A DNA stretch of 64,000 nt from Margaritifera margaritifera (taxonomy: Eukaryota; Mollusca; Bivalvia; Unionida; Margaritiferidae), in contig JAQPZY010001561.1 of assembly GCA_029931535.1 (NCBI GenBank), forward strand, positions 1-64,000. Reading direction: 5' to 3'. The translations under genes and the position numbers were made by a program. The notes below the pieces were generated by a model. It worked only from the letters and a program-made list of their open reading frames with translations. It had not been told where the DNA came from and searched no databases. This document shows, piece after piece, positions 33,555-46,570 of the stretch. Positions within the stretch are counted from its first letter, which is position 1. Each line of letters starts with the position of its first letter.

Positions 33555-34205
33555 TCAAACATTAGGCAGGTGTAGAATGTACCATTGACAGTAATGTTGT
33601 TCACACTGGGCAGGTGTAGAATGTACCATTGACAGTAATCTTGTTCACATTTGGCACATGTAGAATGTACCATTCACAATAGTTTTGTTCACATTGGGCA
33701 GTGTATAATGTACCATTCACAGTACTCTTGTTTATATTGAGCAGGTGTAGAATGTACCATTCATAGTAGTTATGTTCACATTTTGCATTGTATAATGTAC
33801 CATTCACAATAGTTTTGTTCACACTGGGCAGGTGTAGAATGTACCATTCACAGTAGTTTTGTTCACACTGGACAGGTGTAGAATGTACCATTCATAGTAG
33901 TTATGTTCACATTTTGCATTGTATAATGTACCATTCACAGTAGTTTTGTTCACACTGGGCAGGTGTACAATGTACCATTCACAGTAGTTTTGTTCACACT
34001 GGACAGGTGTATAATGTACAATTCACAGTAGTTTTGTTCACACTGGACAGGTGTAGAATGTACAATTCACAGTACTCTTGTTTACACTGGGCAGGTGTAT
34101 AATGTACCATTCACAGTAGTTCACATTTTGCATTGTATAACGTACCATTCACAGTAGTTTTGTTCACACTGAGCAGGTGTAAAAAATGTAAGATTCAGAG
34201 TACTC
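33555..34205. repeat. Minisatellite, about 45-bp unit, about 14 copies
   Basis: Unit GTTCACACTGGGCAGGTGTA followed by GAATGTACCATTCACAGTAG and TTTT. Variant units have ATTTTGCATTGTATAATG. The minus open frame 33891-33601 is a 15-residue repeat translation of this array. 34206-34860 shows no feature. Confidence 0.92.
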
Positions 34206-34859
34206 TTCTTCGTGGTTCTCACTAGGATTTTAATACTTGGAGTCCTGGACTACCATCTTGGAGTTCCAGCTCATAAATAGGAATTTAAGTAAAAGCAAAT
34301 AGGAATACCAAGAACAAATATTCCAAACAGTATTGTATAGAAATTATGATGTCTTTTTCGTACACATAGAAAAAAATATATAAATTTAAATTATTCAGCT
34401 TAGTAAATACAACAGAACTGACACATAAGTAAAAACAAAAAATATAAATGTTAATTGTTTCATACATTTTCTTATCATAGTGTTCACCACTGTTATAACA
34501 TTAGGCATGCAGAATGATAATATAATGTAAAAACATTACAAATCAGAAAAGCACATGTACATGTAAATGTACGCAAATGTTACAAAAGTTATATATGTCC
34601 ATCATATTTAATCTTTTCAAGCCATGGAAAGATTGAATTCCACAAAGAATGCCTGTAACAACATGATGCACATGAAGAGGCATGGTGATCGTCTCAATTA
34701 TTAATTTGTTTTTTATTTGTACATCGATGGGAGGTGCACTTGACCATGAAACACATGCTTTAATGTGGCTGAGAGGTGATGAACACAGGGATTAATCCCA
34801 CAAGTACACACTAAGCCCATGAGCTACCAATGATGTATACACATTATTATTTATTTTTT

Positions 34860-36560
34860 TAGCTTGGTCAGTCTCTACTCCACCTAAGCTATTTGGAGGA
34901 TTGCCATGAAACTTTACACACCCATTCATCTCAAGGTCTAGTTGGTCCTAAATGAAAATGGTACCGCTCTGTCATCCAAATAGGGCCACCACAGTGGCCA
35001 TCTTGAAAATCTTGTTTTCGCTACTTCTCCTGATTGGATGGTCATATCAGCATCGGGTTTTCACTTAAAGACTTCTTATGATGTCTGGTTGGTCCTAATT
35101 GTAAATGATGCTGATCTGGAGTCCAGTATGGCCACCATGTTGAAAATCTGTTTTTGCTACTCCTTCTGAACAGAAAATCATATTGACACAGTGTTTTCAC
35201 CAGAAGACTCCTTATGATGTCCAGTTGGTCCAAAATGAAAATATTCCCAATCTGATGTCTAATATGGCCACTAAAACAGCCATCTTGAGAATCTTGTTAT
35301 CACTGGTCCTCCAGAATGGTTATATCAATATGAGGTTTTCACTAAAACACTTCTTATGATGTCTTGTTGGTTGTAAATGAAAATGGTGCCAATCTGATGT
35401 CCAATATGGCCACCTTGGCAGCCAACTTGAAAATCTTGTTATTGCTACTCCTCCTGAATGGAAAGTCATATTGATATGAGGTTTTCACCAAAAGACTTCT
35501 TATGATGTTTAGTTGTTGATAAATGAAAATAGTGCCAATGTGAGGTCCAATATAGCCACTGCAGCATCACTACTGGTCCTGAACAAATAGTCATATTGAC
35601 ATTGGGTTTTCACCAGAAGACTTCTTATGAGGAATAGTTTGTCCTGAATGAAAATGGTGCCACTGGACATCCAATATGGCAGACACAGTGGCCATCTTGA
35701 GAGTCGTACTTCTTCTGACTGGCTGGTCGTATCAACATGGGGTTTTCATTAAAAGACTTTTTATGATGGCTAGTTGATCCTAAATGAAAATGGTGCCGCT
35801 CAGACATCCAGTATGGCTGCCACAGTGGCCATCTTGAAAATCTTGGTATCACTACTAATCCTGAATGAATGGTCATATCAGCATGTGGTTTTCACTGAAA
35901 GGCTTCTTATTATGTCTAGTTGGTCGTAAATGAAAATGATGCCAAAATGGCTGACACAGTGGCCATCTTGAAAATTTTGTAATGGCTACTTCTCCTATAT
36001 TGACATTGTGCTTTCACCAGAAGACTTCTTTTGATGTCTGTTTGATCCTAAATGGAAATGGTGTGAATCTGATAGCCAATATAGTCACCATGGTAGCCAT
36101 CTTGAAATGTTGGTCCTAACTTAAAATGGTGCTTATCTGACATCCAAATTGGACACCATGGCCATCTTGAAAATCTTGTTATCGCAACTCCTCTTTAATG
36201 GGAAGTCATTTTTATGTAAGGTTTTCTTCAGAAGAGTTCTTATGGTGTCTAGGTGGTTTGAAATGAAAATAGTGCAAACTGACCCTCAATATGGCCACCA
36301 TGGTGGGCATCTTGAAAATGTTGTTATCTCTGCACCTCCCAAATGGACGGAACAAGTGTTATGATACCTAGTTGGTCCTAAATGAAAATGGTGCGAATCA
36401 ATCATCCAATCTGGCTGCCAAGATGACTCTTGAAAATCTTCTGTTACTACACCCCCTGAATTGATGGTCATCTTGACAGTTTTCACCAAAAGACTTCTAA
36501 TGATGTCTACTTGCTCCTAAATGAAAATGGTGCCAATCTGACATCCAATATGTCCACCAC
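34860..36560. repeat. Dispersed ~140-bp repeat array, block 2 (about 12 units)
   Basis: Same unit as 28330-29950, with GGCCATCTTGAAAATCTTG recurring at roughly 135-145 bp spacing from about 34998 to 36305. Several short minus-strand open frames are repeat translations. Confidence 0.9.
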
Positions 36561-36614
36561 AGCAGCTAATTTTAAATCTTGTGTCATTGACAGTCATGTG
36601 CATGTCTGTATACA

Positions 36615-38584
36615 TACCGTATTTACCGTATATCTTGGGACACCGTATATCTTGGGACACCATAAATTTATTTTTAAAGTAATTTTTTTGTGCACTGTAT
36701 GTTCTGGGACAGATCGTTTTTTTCGAGTCGTAAGTTGTGGGACACCTTTTGAATCATAATATCGATAGCTTAGCTGGTAAAAAAATGCACTCAAACTTAT
36801 ATTTTATTACATAAATAAAATAAAAACCGCTGTCAGTGTTGTTTGTTTACACTTTTCTTCTTAACTGCAAACTTTTGAAGAACAAATTTTGATAAATATA
36901 TGGGCAATATAGGAGACTAGATGTTTGCACTACGTACAAAATACGTGCAAGTCGGAGCAACCTGTACTTGTATTATAATTTGTTTTACTGTATAAACACT
37001 GTTTGATGCAGTAAAAGTTTTGAGTTGATTTATATTTGCCTTTTTCATAAGCCAGATCTAATTCCCAAGTAATATTTCCTCAGTTATCTGCCAGTGCAAA
37101 CCCTTTAGCTTGTAAAGGCAGCCTCACTTTGTTTTCCCAACCCTTTGATCGAGCTCACTTTGTTTTCGTAACCCTTTGATCGAGCCGCAAAGTTGATACT
37201 TGTTCATTGTTCAGTGCCAAGTAGAGTCCTATATTAAGCTGACAGAATTTATTTGAACTTCCTGTGATCATGCCGCACAATTGACGCCGGTTCAGTGAAT
37301 ACTGCTAAAAAGAAATCAAAGCCGGCTTCCCTTGCTCGACCGACTTTGTATATAAAAAATCTGCACACTTAAAAGAATCCAAAGTCGGCTTCCAGGGTCT
37401 GCTTGCTTACTACAAACTTATCCATCACGGCTGAGATGTATAATGTGGTTTATTTTGTTTTATTTGTATTCCCCTTTATATATGCTAAAATAGTACGGTA
37501 ACAATGAATGTGAGGAGTCACTTTTATTGTAACAATGTGTGATAAGTTTTCCATTCAAACTGTTCCATTGTTTCAATTTATTTTCGAAATTGCTGTGAAT
37601 ACCGGTAAAAAGAAACCAGAGTCGGCTTCCCTAGGTCGGCCTACTCTGTATATAAAAAATCTGCATACTTGAAAGAATCCAAAGTCGGCTTCCGGGGTCG
37701 GCTTGCTTTGTAATAAAATAATCTTTGTATTTGATAGCCGAAGTCTCTACCAGGTGTGTTTATTCACCACCCAAGCATCTATTGTTTGCCACCTGTCATT
37801 ATAATTGATGTTTGCAGGGTAAATACATGGGTGCAACATCATACACAGCATTAATTGTCTTTAAGAATATTTTTTTTGTACAAGGGTAACCCATGCTAGC
37901 AAAAATGTTGTCATTTTCACTCACAGTCAATGTATTTACTAATAATGATTTTTATTTGCGAAATATTATTACATTGTTAACCTGGATATAATACACTCTT
38001 GGTTATTTTGCACCATACACCGGATCATGCGTGAATTGCTGATGCCTTCAAGCAATCGGTTATTTCTCGGTTTCTCTCTCTTTCTATTGTTTGTGATTTT
38101 GCTGGATCCAATTTTCAGTTTGATAATATACCGGTATTCAAACTTCTTAGGACAGCCAAACATGATTTGTTTATCTATATTCACGTCAATAAAATAATGT
38201 GTCAATGTTGTTACCGGACATAATCTATACACACGACCGGTACTCTACATTACCAGACCATGTCGTGTTAGTGGATAAGTTAGTGATAGTGGATACGTTT
38301 GTGTCTTTTATACATAAATTGCTTATGAAGAACAAAAAAGAGGAATAAAAAAGAACAGTACAAGGTTAGTTTCTTTCAGTTTATTATCAAATAAACGTTA
38401 AATTTACCTACCTTATTGTAACATGAAGTGCTGGGGGGGGGGGGCAGCAAATTAAACACAATTTGTTTCGGTTCTTAAGTTCTGGGACATATGATCTAGT
38501 TGGAAAAAAGTTTAACCATAAGTTATGGGACAGGAAAAAAATCATTTATTTTATCTTGTCCCAAGATATGCGGTAAATACGGTA
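36615..38584. mobile_element. DNA transposon A, about 1.97 kb, TA-flanked, non-coding
   Basis: Left end TACCGTATTTACCGTATATC at 36615 and right end GATATGCGGTAAATACGGTA to 38584 form a 27-bp inverted repeat with one mismatch, if the flanking TA on each side is read as the target duplication. GGGACA motifs repeat near both ends. Inside, 37321-37405 and 37621-37705 are direct copies exactly 300 bp apart (TATATAAAAAATCTGCA and AGAATCCAAAGTCGGCTTCC). No transposase is visible. The TA duplication points to the Tc1/mariner-pogo superfamily. Confidence 0.75.
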
Positions 38585-39074
38585 CTTACGATTTTATAAA
38601 TGCTTACTGGTTGTACACTGAAATAAACCATTTATACATGTAAACATTGCAGCCGTATGGACCACCAGGTTAGCGCTGTGCAGTTGTGATATATGGCCTG
38701 CCAATCATAACTAATCAGGAATATATTTGACCAATCAGGTGTCTCCTCATAGATCTGTTCATACCCACAGCAGGGGAAGATAGTCCTGGACTTTTTAAAA
38801 GAATGCAAATGTATAACAGATTTTGACCTTTTATTTTAAGGACTTTTCATTTCTGTATTTTGATTTGGCCAAGGATGAGCTACTTCAAAGATTTTCCACA
38901 TGACAAGAAAATTAATGACTTAATACCAGTGGTCAGGCACTAATTTTCATTGCTACTCATTTATGATTCTGCCAGTAGTAATGATGGATTAATTGTCTGA
39001 AATATTTAAATGTTGTTGCAATAGTCATTCTGTAATGGAACATCTGATGATATTAATGATTGTTTCAATTGCAG
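38585..39074. other. ICA1 intron, no feature seen
   Basis: AT-rich intronic DNA between transposon A and the next ICA1 exon. A polypyrimidine-type acceptor TTTCAATTGCAG precedes the exon. Confidence 0.5.
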
Positions 39075-39198
39075 CATTGTCACTGGAAGAGAATGCAACT
39101 GGTCGATTCCTCAAATCTACCAGCAGTCAGGACAAAACTAGAGCTGGCAAGATAATGGCTGCTGTTGGCAAGTCACAGAGTTTTGCTGCTCAACAAAG
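39075..39198 (+). CDS. ICA1: ICA1 exon, AH domain
   Basis: Bounded by ATTGCAG and CAAAG|GTATAC. It is 124 bp, entering with two bases and leaving with two. It encodes LSLEENATGRFLKS, then QDKTRAGKIMAAVGKSQSFA and AQQ, an excellent match to the ICA1 family block with Asp-Lys-Thr-Arg-Ala-Gly-Lys. Confidence 0.94.
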
Positions 39199-40519
39199 GT
39201 ATACATGTACACAGCTTACAGGGCTATCTCACTATTTGAAATTTGCATTGAACATCTGTGATGCATTAAAAAATGGTAACCAGGCTTCTGTGACATAAAA
39301 CTCTTCTCTGCTTCAAATCTTACTCAAAAATAGTCTGACCAATGAAAAGGCTGTATATGTATTTTTTTGGAGTAAGATTTCCATGTTTTTGGAGTAATAT
39401 TCATTACTCAGAATGTTGAGTCAGGTTTTATAATTCAAGGACAAAGTTGGTCTTCCCACCTGTACCATTAATTTTGTTTAGTTCTGATTTGTTACCCTTT
39501 GTTTCAGTTTATTGCTGATAGTGGGTATATTTTAATCTAGGTTTTAGTATATGGCTAAATTTATCAGTCCTATATTTGTGTTATCGTGTGCTATAAACCC
39601 CTGTATTCTTGTTTGGACTGGCTTTAGTTTCCAAATTTGGTTGTAGTTGTTATTTGCTTTTAAAGAGAAGCAAAAAATATATATATATTTAGAAACAGGC
39701 TCTGAAATGTACAATATAATCTCTTGATGGAGATTTGAAATTGGATGCTGGTGGCGCAACATTTTTGGCCCATGTTGGAGGTATTTTGGTTCGCAGAGTT
39801 TATTATATGATACCTTCCCTCCGTCCATAGGCCATACTTGTGCTTCCCGTCTCCTTTTTACTCTGGTTTCTAAGACCACATTTAAAATTTCCAAGTTTTG
39901 TTTTCTATTTATGCAACAAATTATGTTTTAAAAAAAAAAAAAAAGGTATGTTTGGTTTGTGTGTCTGAGATGCGTGTAGGCATGGTAGAATTTCGCAGTT
40001 GTTAGTACATTGTCTTGTTTTCTTGTTTTGTGATGTTTATATCGGTTATGCCTCATTTTTTCGGGTACTCTGATGTGACCCTTACTACTTCGCGTTAGCC
40101 CTGTAGCCTCGGTGTCACTCATCCTCATATCCTACTTGAGTCACATAAAATTCCACCCCCCCTGTATTTATGTCTGCTTCCATTTTGTTCCTATCTGTTT
40201 GTTAAATTGTGTTAGCACTGCGAAATTCTTTTTATTATTAATTGTTAAAATCTTGTCTACTTTTCGATGTTCTTATTATTACATCCAAAAACATTTGTGG
40301 ACGACTTTGAGAGGCTGGCCTTTCTAACATGTGAGTGATTAGATCCCAGGTTGCCTTTACGACGTACCTCTCCCCTAGTGGGAGGGCATACTGGATCCCA
40401 TCACCCACAGAGGTTATACTTGGGTCCTCTAAGTACTCTGCGTCCTATATTTAAAATTATTGTAAATATTTATTTATTCTATTTATTTTAGAATAGACAA
40501 GAAATTTATTATATGTTAA

Positions 40520-40596
40520 TGACAACAACAACAACAACAACAACAAAAAAATAAAATAAAATAAAATAAAAAAAAAATTAAAAAAAAAAAAAAAAT
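40520..40596. repeat. A-rich tract with (CAA)n and AAAATA blocks
   Basis: (CAA)n, then AAAATAAAATA, then nearly pure A. It may be the tail of a plus-strand retroposon covering some of 39950-40520 (CCTCTCCCCTAGTGGGAGGGC and following), but I cannot name that element. The upstream 39199-39949 shows only short frames. Confidence 0.7.
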
Positions 40597-40597
40597 G

Positions 40598-41050
40598 TTA
40601 TATATCTTCCAGCCCTCTATAACACTTCACCATAGTTTTTGTGATGTACGTTACTACGTTATCATACAATTTTTTATCCCTTATATTGTTAGTATATAGT
40701 AGATTTCCTTCCTCATATGCTCCATTTTCCCTTTTTATCATATTAATTATTAAAACCCTCTCTTGTTCTATATCCTTACATTTTAAGATTACATGACTTT
40801 TTGTGTATAGTGCATGTTTGCACAAAGGTCATTTTGTTATACTCCTTGCTATGTGCCTTTTAAAGGCAACAGCTCCCGTCAACCACACATCATGGATGTA
40901 CTTATACACTAAACTTTGTTTGTAATTTGATTTTATCCCTTTCCATTTTTTCCAAATTGCCCCCCATTGTTGCCCCGGATTTGTAAAGTGTGTGCAGTGT
41001 GGACAGAGAATACATAGTCTAATGTCCTTAGAAAACAGCTCAAGGGCCGC
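40598..41050 (-). pseudogene. LINE-like ORF2 C-terminal fragment
   Basis: On the minus strand a frame with stops encodes WKGIKSNYKQSLVYKYIHDV, WLTGAVAFKRHIA, then (after a stop) KSHVILKCKDIEQE and VVTYITKTMVKCYRGLEDI, ending at 40598. This resembles the C-terminal tail after the reverse transcriptase of some LINEs. The family is uncertain; a plain unknown protein is possible. Confidence 0.4.
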
Positions 41051-41061
41051 AAAAAATGAGC

Positions 41062-41955
41062 AATATCTATTTTGTCTCAGCAGGAGGTACTGAGCCTACG
41101 TCCTAATTCAGAATCTCTCAAAAGTCTCTTGGGGAATGCAGAGATGCCCCCTCCACCCCCCATGAAGATTCAGAAGACAACGCCAGATCTTAATGCCGTT
41201 GGAATGAGAGACATAGAGGAGTCAGTTGGATGGCATGTGCAGACCACTTTCTCCTGCTTTTATCTGCAGGACATGGCCTCACAGAAGAGAGAACTGAACC
41301 TCATCTGGCCAGTGGTAGCCACACAGACATTAACCATCCTGCATTTATGACACCACAACCTCATAACCAGGTGGTATTAGCCACTTTTGCTGGATTTGCC
41401 TGGAAAAACTTTAAGCGGGAGACCATAATCAAGTGCAGAATCCCATAGGGATCTTGTCGCATGGTGATTACTAAAGTCTCCTGTTGTGCTAAACTAACAT
41501 TAGGAGAATTTCATCCATTAGTAGAGCAATCATGCTCCTCCTGGGTGACACAGGTAGAGGTAGGATGCTCAGAATTTCCTCCTCCTCTTACCAATTCTCC
41601 TCATGTAATGTGATTAGGTAATGTATTTGCTGGAGAAAGCAAATTTTGTAGTAAATTGTGTTTCTCCTATAATACTTACCTGATCACATTACAAATAATC
41701 CCTTCCACCCTTCCCCGCAATGCAAGCATCCTTTTAGGTGTCGCTGAAGTAAGAACTGGTTTAAACTGGATATAAATGTAGCCACTTAGCTGGTTGAAAG
41801 GGGAGTTAACTTGTAAGAGTTGTTTCCCTTTGTCTATATACTATATAGACAAAAAGATGTTTTCCATCTTTCCAGGAGGGCTGGATTAGAACATAGGAAA
41901 GAAACTTATCCTAATGTAATGTGATAAGGTAAGTATTATAGGAGAAACACAATTT
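41062..41955 (+). mobile_element. Internally deleted DIRS-like element
   Basis: A plus frame (from about 41072) links a short Pro-rich piece (SLLGNAEMPPPPPMKIQKTT), which also appears near 52440 in the longer copy, directly to the C-terminal end of a tyrosine recombinase (RDIEESVGWHVQTTFSCFYL, with the likely nucleophile Tyr present). The RT and most of the recombinase are missing. 41650-41955 has GTTTCTCCTATAATACTTAC inverted against GTAAGTATTATAGGAGAAAC at the far end, the same terminal block as 56848-57147. Confidence 0.7.
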
Positions 41956-42244
41956 ACTAAACAATTTGCTTTATTGCAGTTGCCATTATATCTTTATTTA
42001 TGATAAATTCAATGCTGTCTTTTGTACTTGATGCATTTGCTATTCTATTAAAGCACATTTTTAATAAGACAATATGAAAGCAGTAGATCTCTTCCTTCAC
42101 TGCTTGTAAATGGAAAACTTGACTTAAGTAAATGCATTTTCATTTCATTTTATACAAACAAAGAAGAAGGAAAACAATGAATGGCATTTACAAACACAAA
42201 AGCAGAGTACATTTCTATGACCATAAATGAAATACAAGATGATA

Positions 42245-42575
42245 CTTGAAATGCAAATGTGAATGGACTGTATTGTATGCCAAATGAATTATGAATCAAT
42301 TTCAAATGCAAATGTGAATGGACTGCACGCAAAATGAATTGTGAATCAATATCAAATACAAACGTGAATGGACTGCAGGCAAAATGAATTATGAATACAT
42401 TTCAAATGCAAATGTGAATGGACTGCAGGCAAGATGAATTATGAAAACATTTCAAATGCAAATGTGAATGGACTGCAGGCAAAATGAATTATGAATCCAT
42501 TTCAAATACAAATGTGAATGAACTGCAGGAAAAATGAATTCTGAATACATTTCAGATGCAGATGAAGTGCAAATG
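42245..42575. repeat. Minisatellite, about 60-bp unit, six copies
   Basis: Unit TTTCAAATGCAAATGTGAAT followed by GGACTGCAGGCAAAATGAAT and TATGAATACA, with small differences and one shorter unit. Confidence 0.9.
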
Positions 42576-42781
42576 AAAAGCAGCTTTGGTAAAATTACTC
42601 ATTTCAGGGTCTAGTCAAGGTGTTATTAAGTTCCTCAGCCTCTGTACACATATCTATATTTATCTGTTTACCTTTGTGCCCTTTTATGCCCACGACCAAA
42701 AACAAAATGACAGGGCAATACAGGATTGCACTTGTCAATTCATCCATCCTTCCATCTGGTACTCCATTCATCCATTCATTG

Positions 42782-43175
42782 CCCATGGTGGCTCAGTGGT
42801 TAGTGTAATGTAATCACAACTGAAAGGATGTGGGTTTGAATCCTACCATAGGATTAGCCGATTTCGGCTACTATGGTGTGTCCTTGGGCAAAGCACTTTA
42901 CTTCATTTTCCTTAACACTAACTAACCTGTTGCTGTGGTATAAAACACCAAACCAGTCATCACAGTGTTGCTGTAGTGTAAAACACCAAACCAGTCATCA
43001 CAGCTTAGGATAACTTTCAATGTAATAAACTGTTGCTGTGGTGTAAAATACCAAATCAGTCATCACAGTGTTGCTGTGGTCTAAAACACCAAACCAGTCA
43101 TCACGGTGTTGCTGTGGTCTAAAACACCAAACCAGTCATCACAGCTTAGGATAACTTTTAATGTAATAAACTTCT
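42782..43175 (+). repeat. tRNA-headed SINE with reiterated tail
   Basis: Head: A-box-like GTGGCTCAGTGGTTAGTGTA and B-box-like GGGTTTGAATCCT. Core: TGTGTCCTTGGGCAAAGCAC. Tail: GTTGCTGTGGTATAAAACAC followed by CAAACCAGTCATCAC, repeated about five times up to 43175. The head folds imperfectly and is not a tRNA gene. Confidence 0.8.
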
Positions 43176-43317
43176 CCTTCACTTTTCAGTGGATTGCTGT
43201 AGAACTTAGTTCTGTTATTGTAGAATAATGGAGATATGCATGATGCATTATAAGATTGCTTTTAACTTTATCACTTTTCATGTGACCTTCTCATGATTGT
43301 GTACCTCCTATTTAAGG

Positions 43318-43612
43318 GGCCCTGGGTGGCCGAGTGGTCTAAGGCCCTGGGTGGCTGAGTGGTCTAAGGCCCTGGGTGGCCGAGTGGTCTAAGGTGCTTG
43401 CCTTTACAGATCACTGACATCTCAACTCTGTCCTCGTGGGTTCAATTCTTGGGCTTGGCCAACGTGGGTATGTGAGAAAGCTTGCCAGTAGCTTCCCATG
43501 GGTCATTGGTTCTTCTTGGGGTTTTCTCGGGTTCTTCCTCCACCAAATATACTGGCCGCCATGTATAGCCTATCATGTGCTGAAAAATGGCGTTAAACCG
43601 ATAACAACCAAC
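43318..43612 (+). repeat. tRNA-headed SINE with triplicated A-box region
   Basis: CCCTGGGTGGCCGAGTGGTC followed by TAAGG occurs three times in a row (about 25 bp each), then the B-box-like GTGGGTTCAATTC, then GGTTTTCTCGGGTTCTTCC and a tail ending GGCGTTAAACCGATAACAAC. The head resembles a Leu/Ser-type tRNA. It differs in core and tail from the SINE at 42782. Confidence 0.8.
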
Positions 43613-43903
43613 CTCCTATTTAAAGTTTTTCAATGCCTTGACTTGAAACTTGGATGAGTCATTGTAGAAATAAAGGAGATATGCATGATGAATTATGGGG
43701 ATGCTAAATGGAAGTTTTTGTCAGGAAAATAAATATCTTATTAAACGAGAGTTAGCACTGGAACTGATAAAATTTCACATTGGTTTTCTGATATAAAAAA
43801 TAATTAAATATGTTCAATTTTCCAAGTCAAAATTTGGCTGCTACTTGGGAAATTATTCACTTCAATGAAATATTTAGCATTTTCTTGATAGATCTTTCAT
43901 TGA

Positions 43904-44173
<270 letters not shown>

Positions 44174-44524
44174 TAGATATTTGAGAAGTCAAGAATGCTA
44201 ATTTTGTTGCGCTGATGCAGGCAGAATTTTATGTTGGTGAAGTATATTTGTAATGGGAAGTTAAGTCCTAGCATTCTCAAATAATCCCTTTTTTATACAC
44301 TTTAGAGGCAGAATATGGAGAAAATTACTTGCTTTATGCATTTTGTGAACTAGTATATGTAAATTACAAATCATATTTTTCTGTACAATTTATTCCCACC
44401 AAAATGTTTACATTTTGAACTAAAGTTAATGTAGAGTGACAGCATCCAAAATTACTGTATTACCTCCCTTGATTAAGGCTGTTTTTACTGGTATGTGATT
44501 TCATTTCAGTACAAGCCAATCATT

Positions 44525-44612
44525 AGGGGTGAAACGATATATCAATGTATCGATACTTTTACCCTATCGATACAAGAGGTGAAGAATCGATACAAAATGA
44601 TACATACCTATA
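44525..44612. repeat. Dispersed repeat with CGATATATCAATGTATCGATAC
   Basis: GGGGTGAAACGATATATCAA, CGATACTTTTACCCTATCGA and AATCGATACAAAATGATACA resemble the ends of hAT-type elements. A diverged copy occurs at about 25150-25240 (GTGGTGAAACAATTCAG and AATCAAAACAAAATGATAC). No matching right terminus was located. Confidence 0.4.
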
Positions 44613-45872
44613 GAAGTTACTTTAATCTTCAGCAGTCATGAATAATTATTAGTCGTTTGCCTTTTTATTCTGTAAACTGGGAATTGATCTGAGACAGCCA
44701 TCACAGGCTAAGACACTAATGTTTGTCAGTAAAAAAGAGAATAAAAAAAATGTTGAAAACACCCACTCGCCTTTTACAGATTAACACAAGGTTACGTGGC
44801 TCGAAATGTGCCCCCTCCCCCTTTCGCTGATTACATGCTAATTATTTTATCCAACAGTATTTTCAGCCACTGATAATATATATCAACGTAAAGGAGACTT
44901 TCCGAATTTGTTCCCCATGTATAATTGAAGTGCTTTACTGATCATTTAATAACCACTCTGTTGCTTCGTATCTTGTCTACATCAATCAAATTTAAAGGCT
45001 ACACTTCCGGCAGTCCAGGGTAAACAATAACCACCAATCAGAAATGACTGCAGCTTCTTCACTGTGTGACACACTGGAAGTATTGGCATCCAAAACTCGA
45101 TCCAGATTGATACAAAGCAACAGAGAAACTTCGCTCAAAATGGTTATTAAATGATCTGTAAATTACTAAAGTCGTATATGGAGAACAAGTTTGGAATGTT
45201 TCCTTTTATGCTGATACAGGTAATCAGTGACTAAACGTGCCAACAGGATAAATAAAATTAGCAGAGAATCAGCAAGGAGGCAGATTTCAAACTGCAGGTT
45301 TGTCACCTTGTGTTAATTTGTTAATTTTGTATAGAAGGGAAATGGGTATTGTCAATAGTTTTTCTTCTCACTAACAGAAATGAGTGCCTGTGGCCGCAGC
45401 AGTTGTTTTACATCTGCAGGAAGTACAATATGATAGATTTAGGTTGTTCTCCTATCCAACACCTGGACTTGCTCTTGATAAGATTATCCTTGCAGGTGAA
45501 AATTGCACTATTTCTTCTGTTTGGAAGATAGTTTAACTGGACAACTGAGAATTATTATCAAGGGCTTTGTAAGAAATTGTCATTCAGATTTTCTTTCAAG
45601 CATATTACAAGTGATCATGTCTGTGTAAATTCATATTAACTTTGAAAATGGTTATAAACCTAAATTCAGGCATAAACAAAAACCAAATGCATTGTCATCT
45701 TACTTTGATGATAATCAGATAAGGAAAAAAGGAAAGAAAATGAAATAAAGGCAATAGTAGCAGAAGCATTGCCTCTTTAAATATACCGTAGGTAATTAAA
45801 TTAAAATAGGAAGCATGTGTAAAACTTGACTATGTGAAACTGATGAGTATTCAATATCTTTATTATTTTCAG

Positions 45873-46097
45873 GTTCAAGCACAAGTTAGAAAGACAAAGG
45901 CGAGGTTTGACAAGCTGAAGCTTGATGTAATGCAGAAAATAGATCTTCTGGCTGCGAGCCGATGTAATATGTTCTCCCATGTCCTTGCTAACTACCAGTC
46001 CTCGCTACTGCACTTCTGGGAGAAAACATCCAGAACCATGACAGCAGTGGCTGAGAGCTTTAAGGGATACCAATATTATGAGTTTAGTATTGTAAAG
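45873..46097 (+). CDS. ICA1: ICA1 exon, C-terminal AH domain
   Basis: Bounded by TATTTTCAG and GTAAAG|GTATGA. It is 225 bp (75 codons), phase 0 on both sides. It encodes KTKARFDKLKLDVMQKIDLL, AASRCNMFSHVLANYQSS, LLHFWEKTSRTM and ESFKGYQYYEF, the last helix of the BAR-type domain. Confidence 0.96.
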
Positions 46098-46384
46098 GTA
46101 TGAGAAAGCATCAACAGATACCAGGCCCCATAGAAATAAAACTATCAGAGCACAAACATTGAACTCGTGTTCAGATTTCTAAATTTTATTGTCTGTAATT
46201 TAAACCTTACTGAAGATATTATTACTAAAAATTTGGCATAATCTCATCATTGGTATCTCTCCAAACATGAAAAAGTTTAAAGATATTATGAAACTGAAAG
46301 TATGATTTTTTATATTTAAGTTTTGAGGATTGGTTTGAGCATAAGTTCTTTGTTTTTTTGCTCACACAATTTCATTAGTACTGG

Positions 46385-46570
46385 GTCAGTACTTAAATCT
46401 AGGCTTGCACTAGGTTGGTTGACATTATTACCTATATTATGCTGAGGAAATGGGAGCTAAGTGCCTTTCCCAAGATCACTCCAAGGGACCTGACCTGGAC
46501 TGGTATGGGCAGGTATTGAACATGTGACCCTTGGATTAAGAATCTGCTTTACCAGCTGAGCACCAGGATT
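46385..46570 (-). repeat. SINE, minus strand
   Basis: On the minus strand an A-box-like GCTCAGCTGGTAAAGCAG and a B-box-like GGTCACATGTTCAATACC are followed by TGCCCATACCAGTCCAGGTC and CTTGGGAAAGGCACTTAGC. Part matches the SINE fragment at 32870-33010. Confidence 0.7.

Noticed and set aside
33060..34205. Regular repeats resembling a CRISPR array
   Set aside because: Units are directly abutting tandem repeats without unique spacers, in a eukaryotic intron.
39544..39894. 116-codon minus-strand open frame in an ICA1 intron
   Set aside because: Low-complexity stretches, no splice or promoter context and no recognised domain.
42782..43420. Possible tRNA genes
   Set aside because: A- and B-box-like motifs are present but the cloverleaf does not close, and both are followed by SINE bodies and tails.
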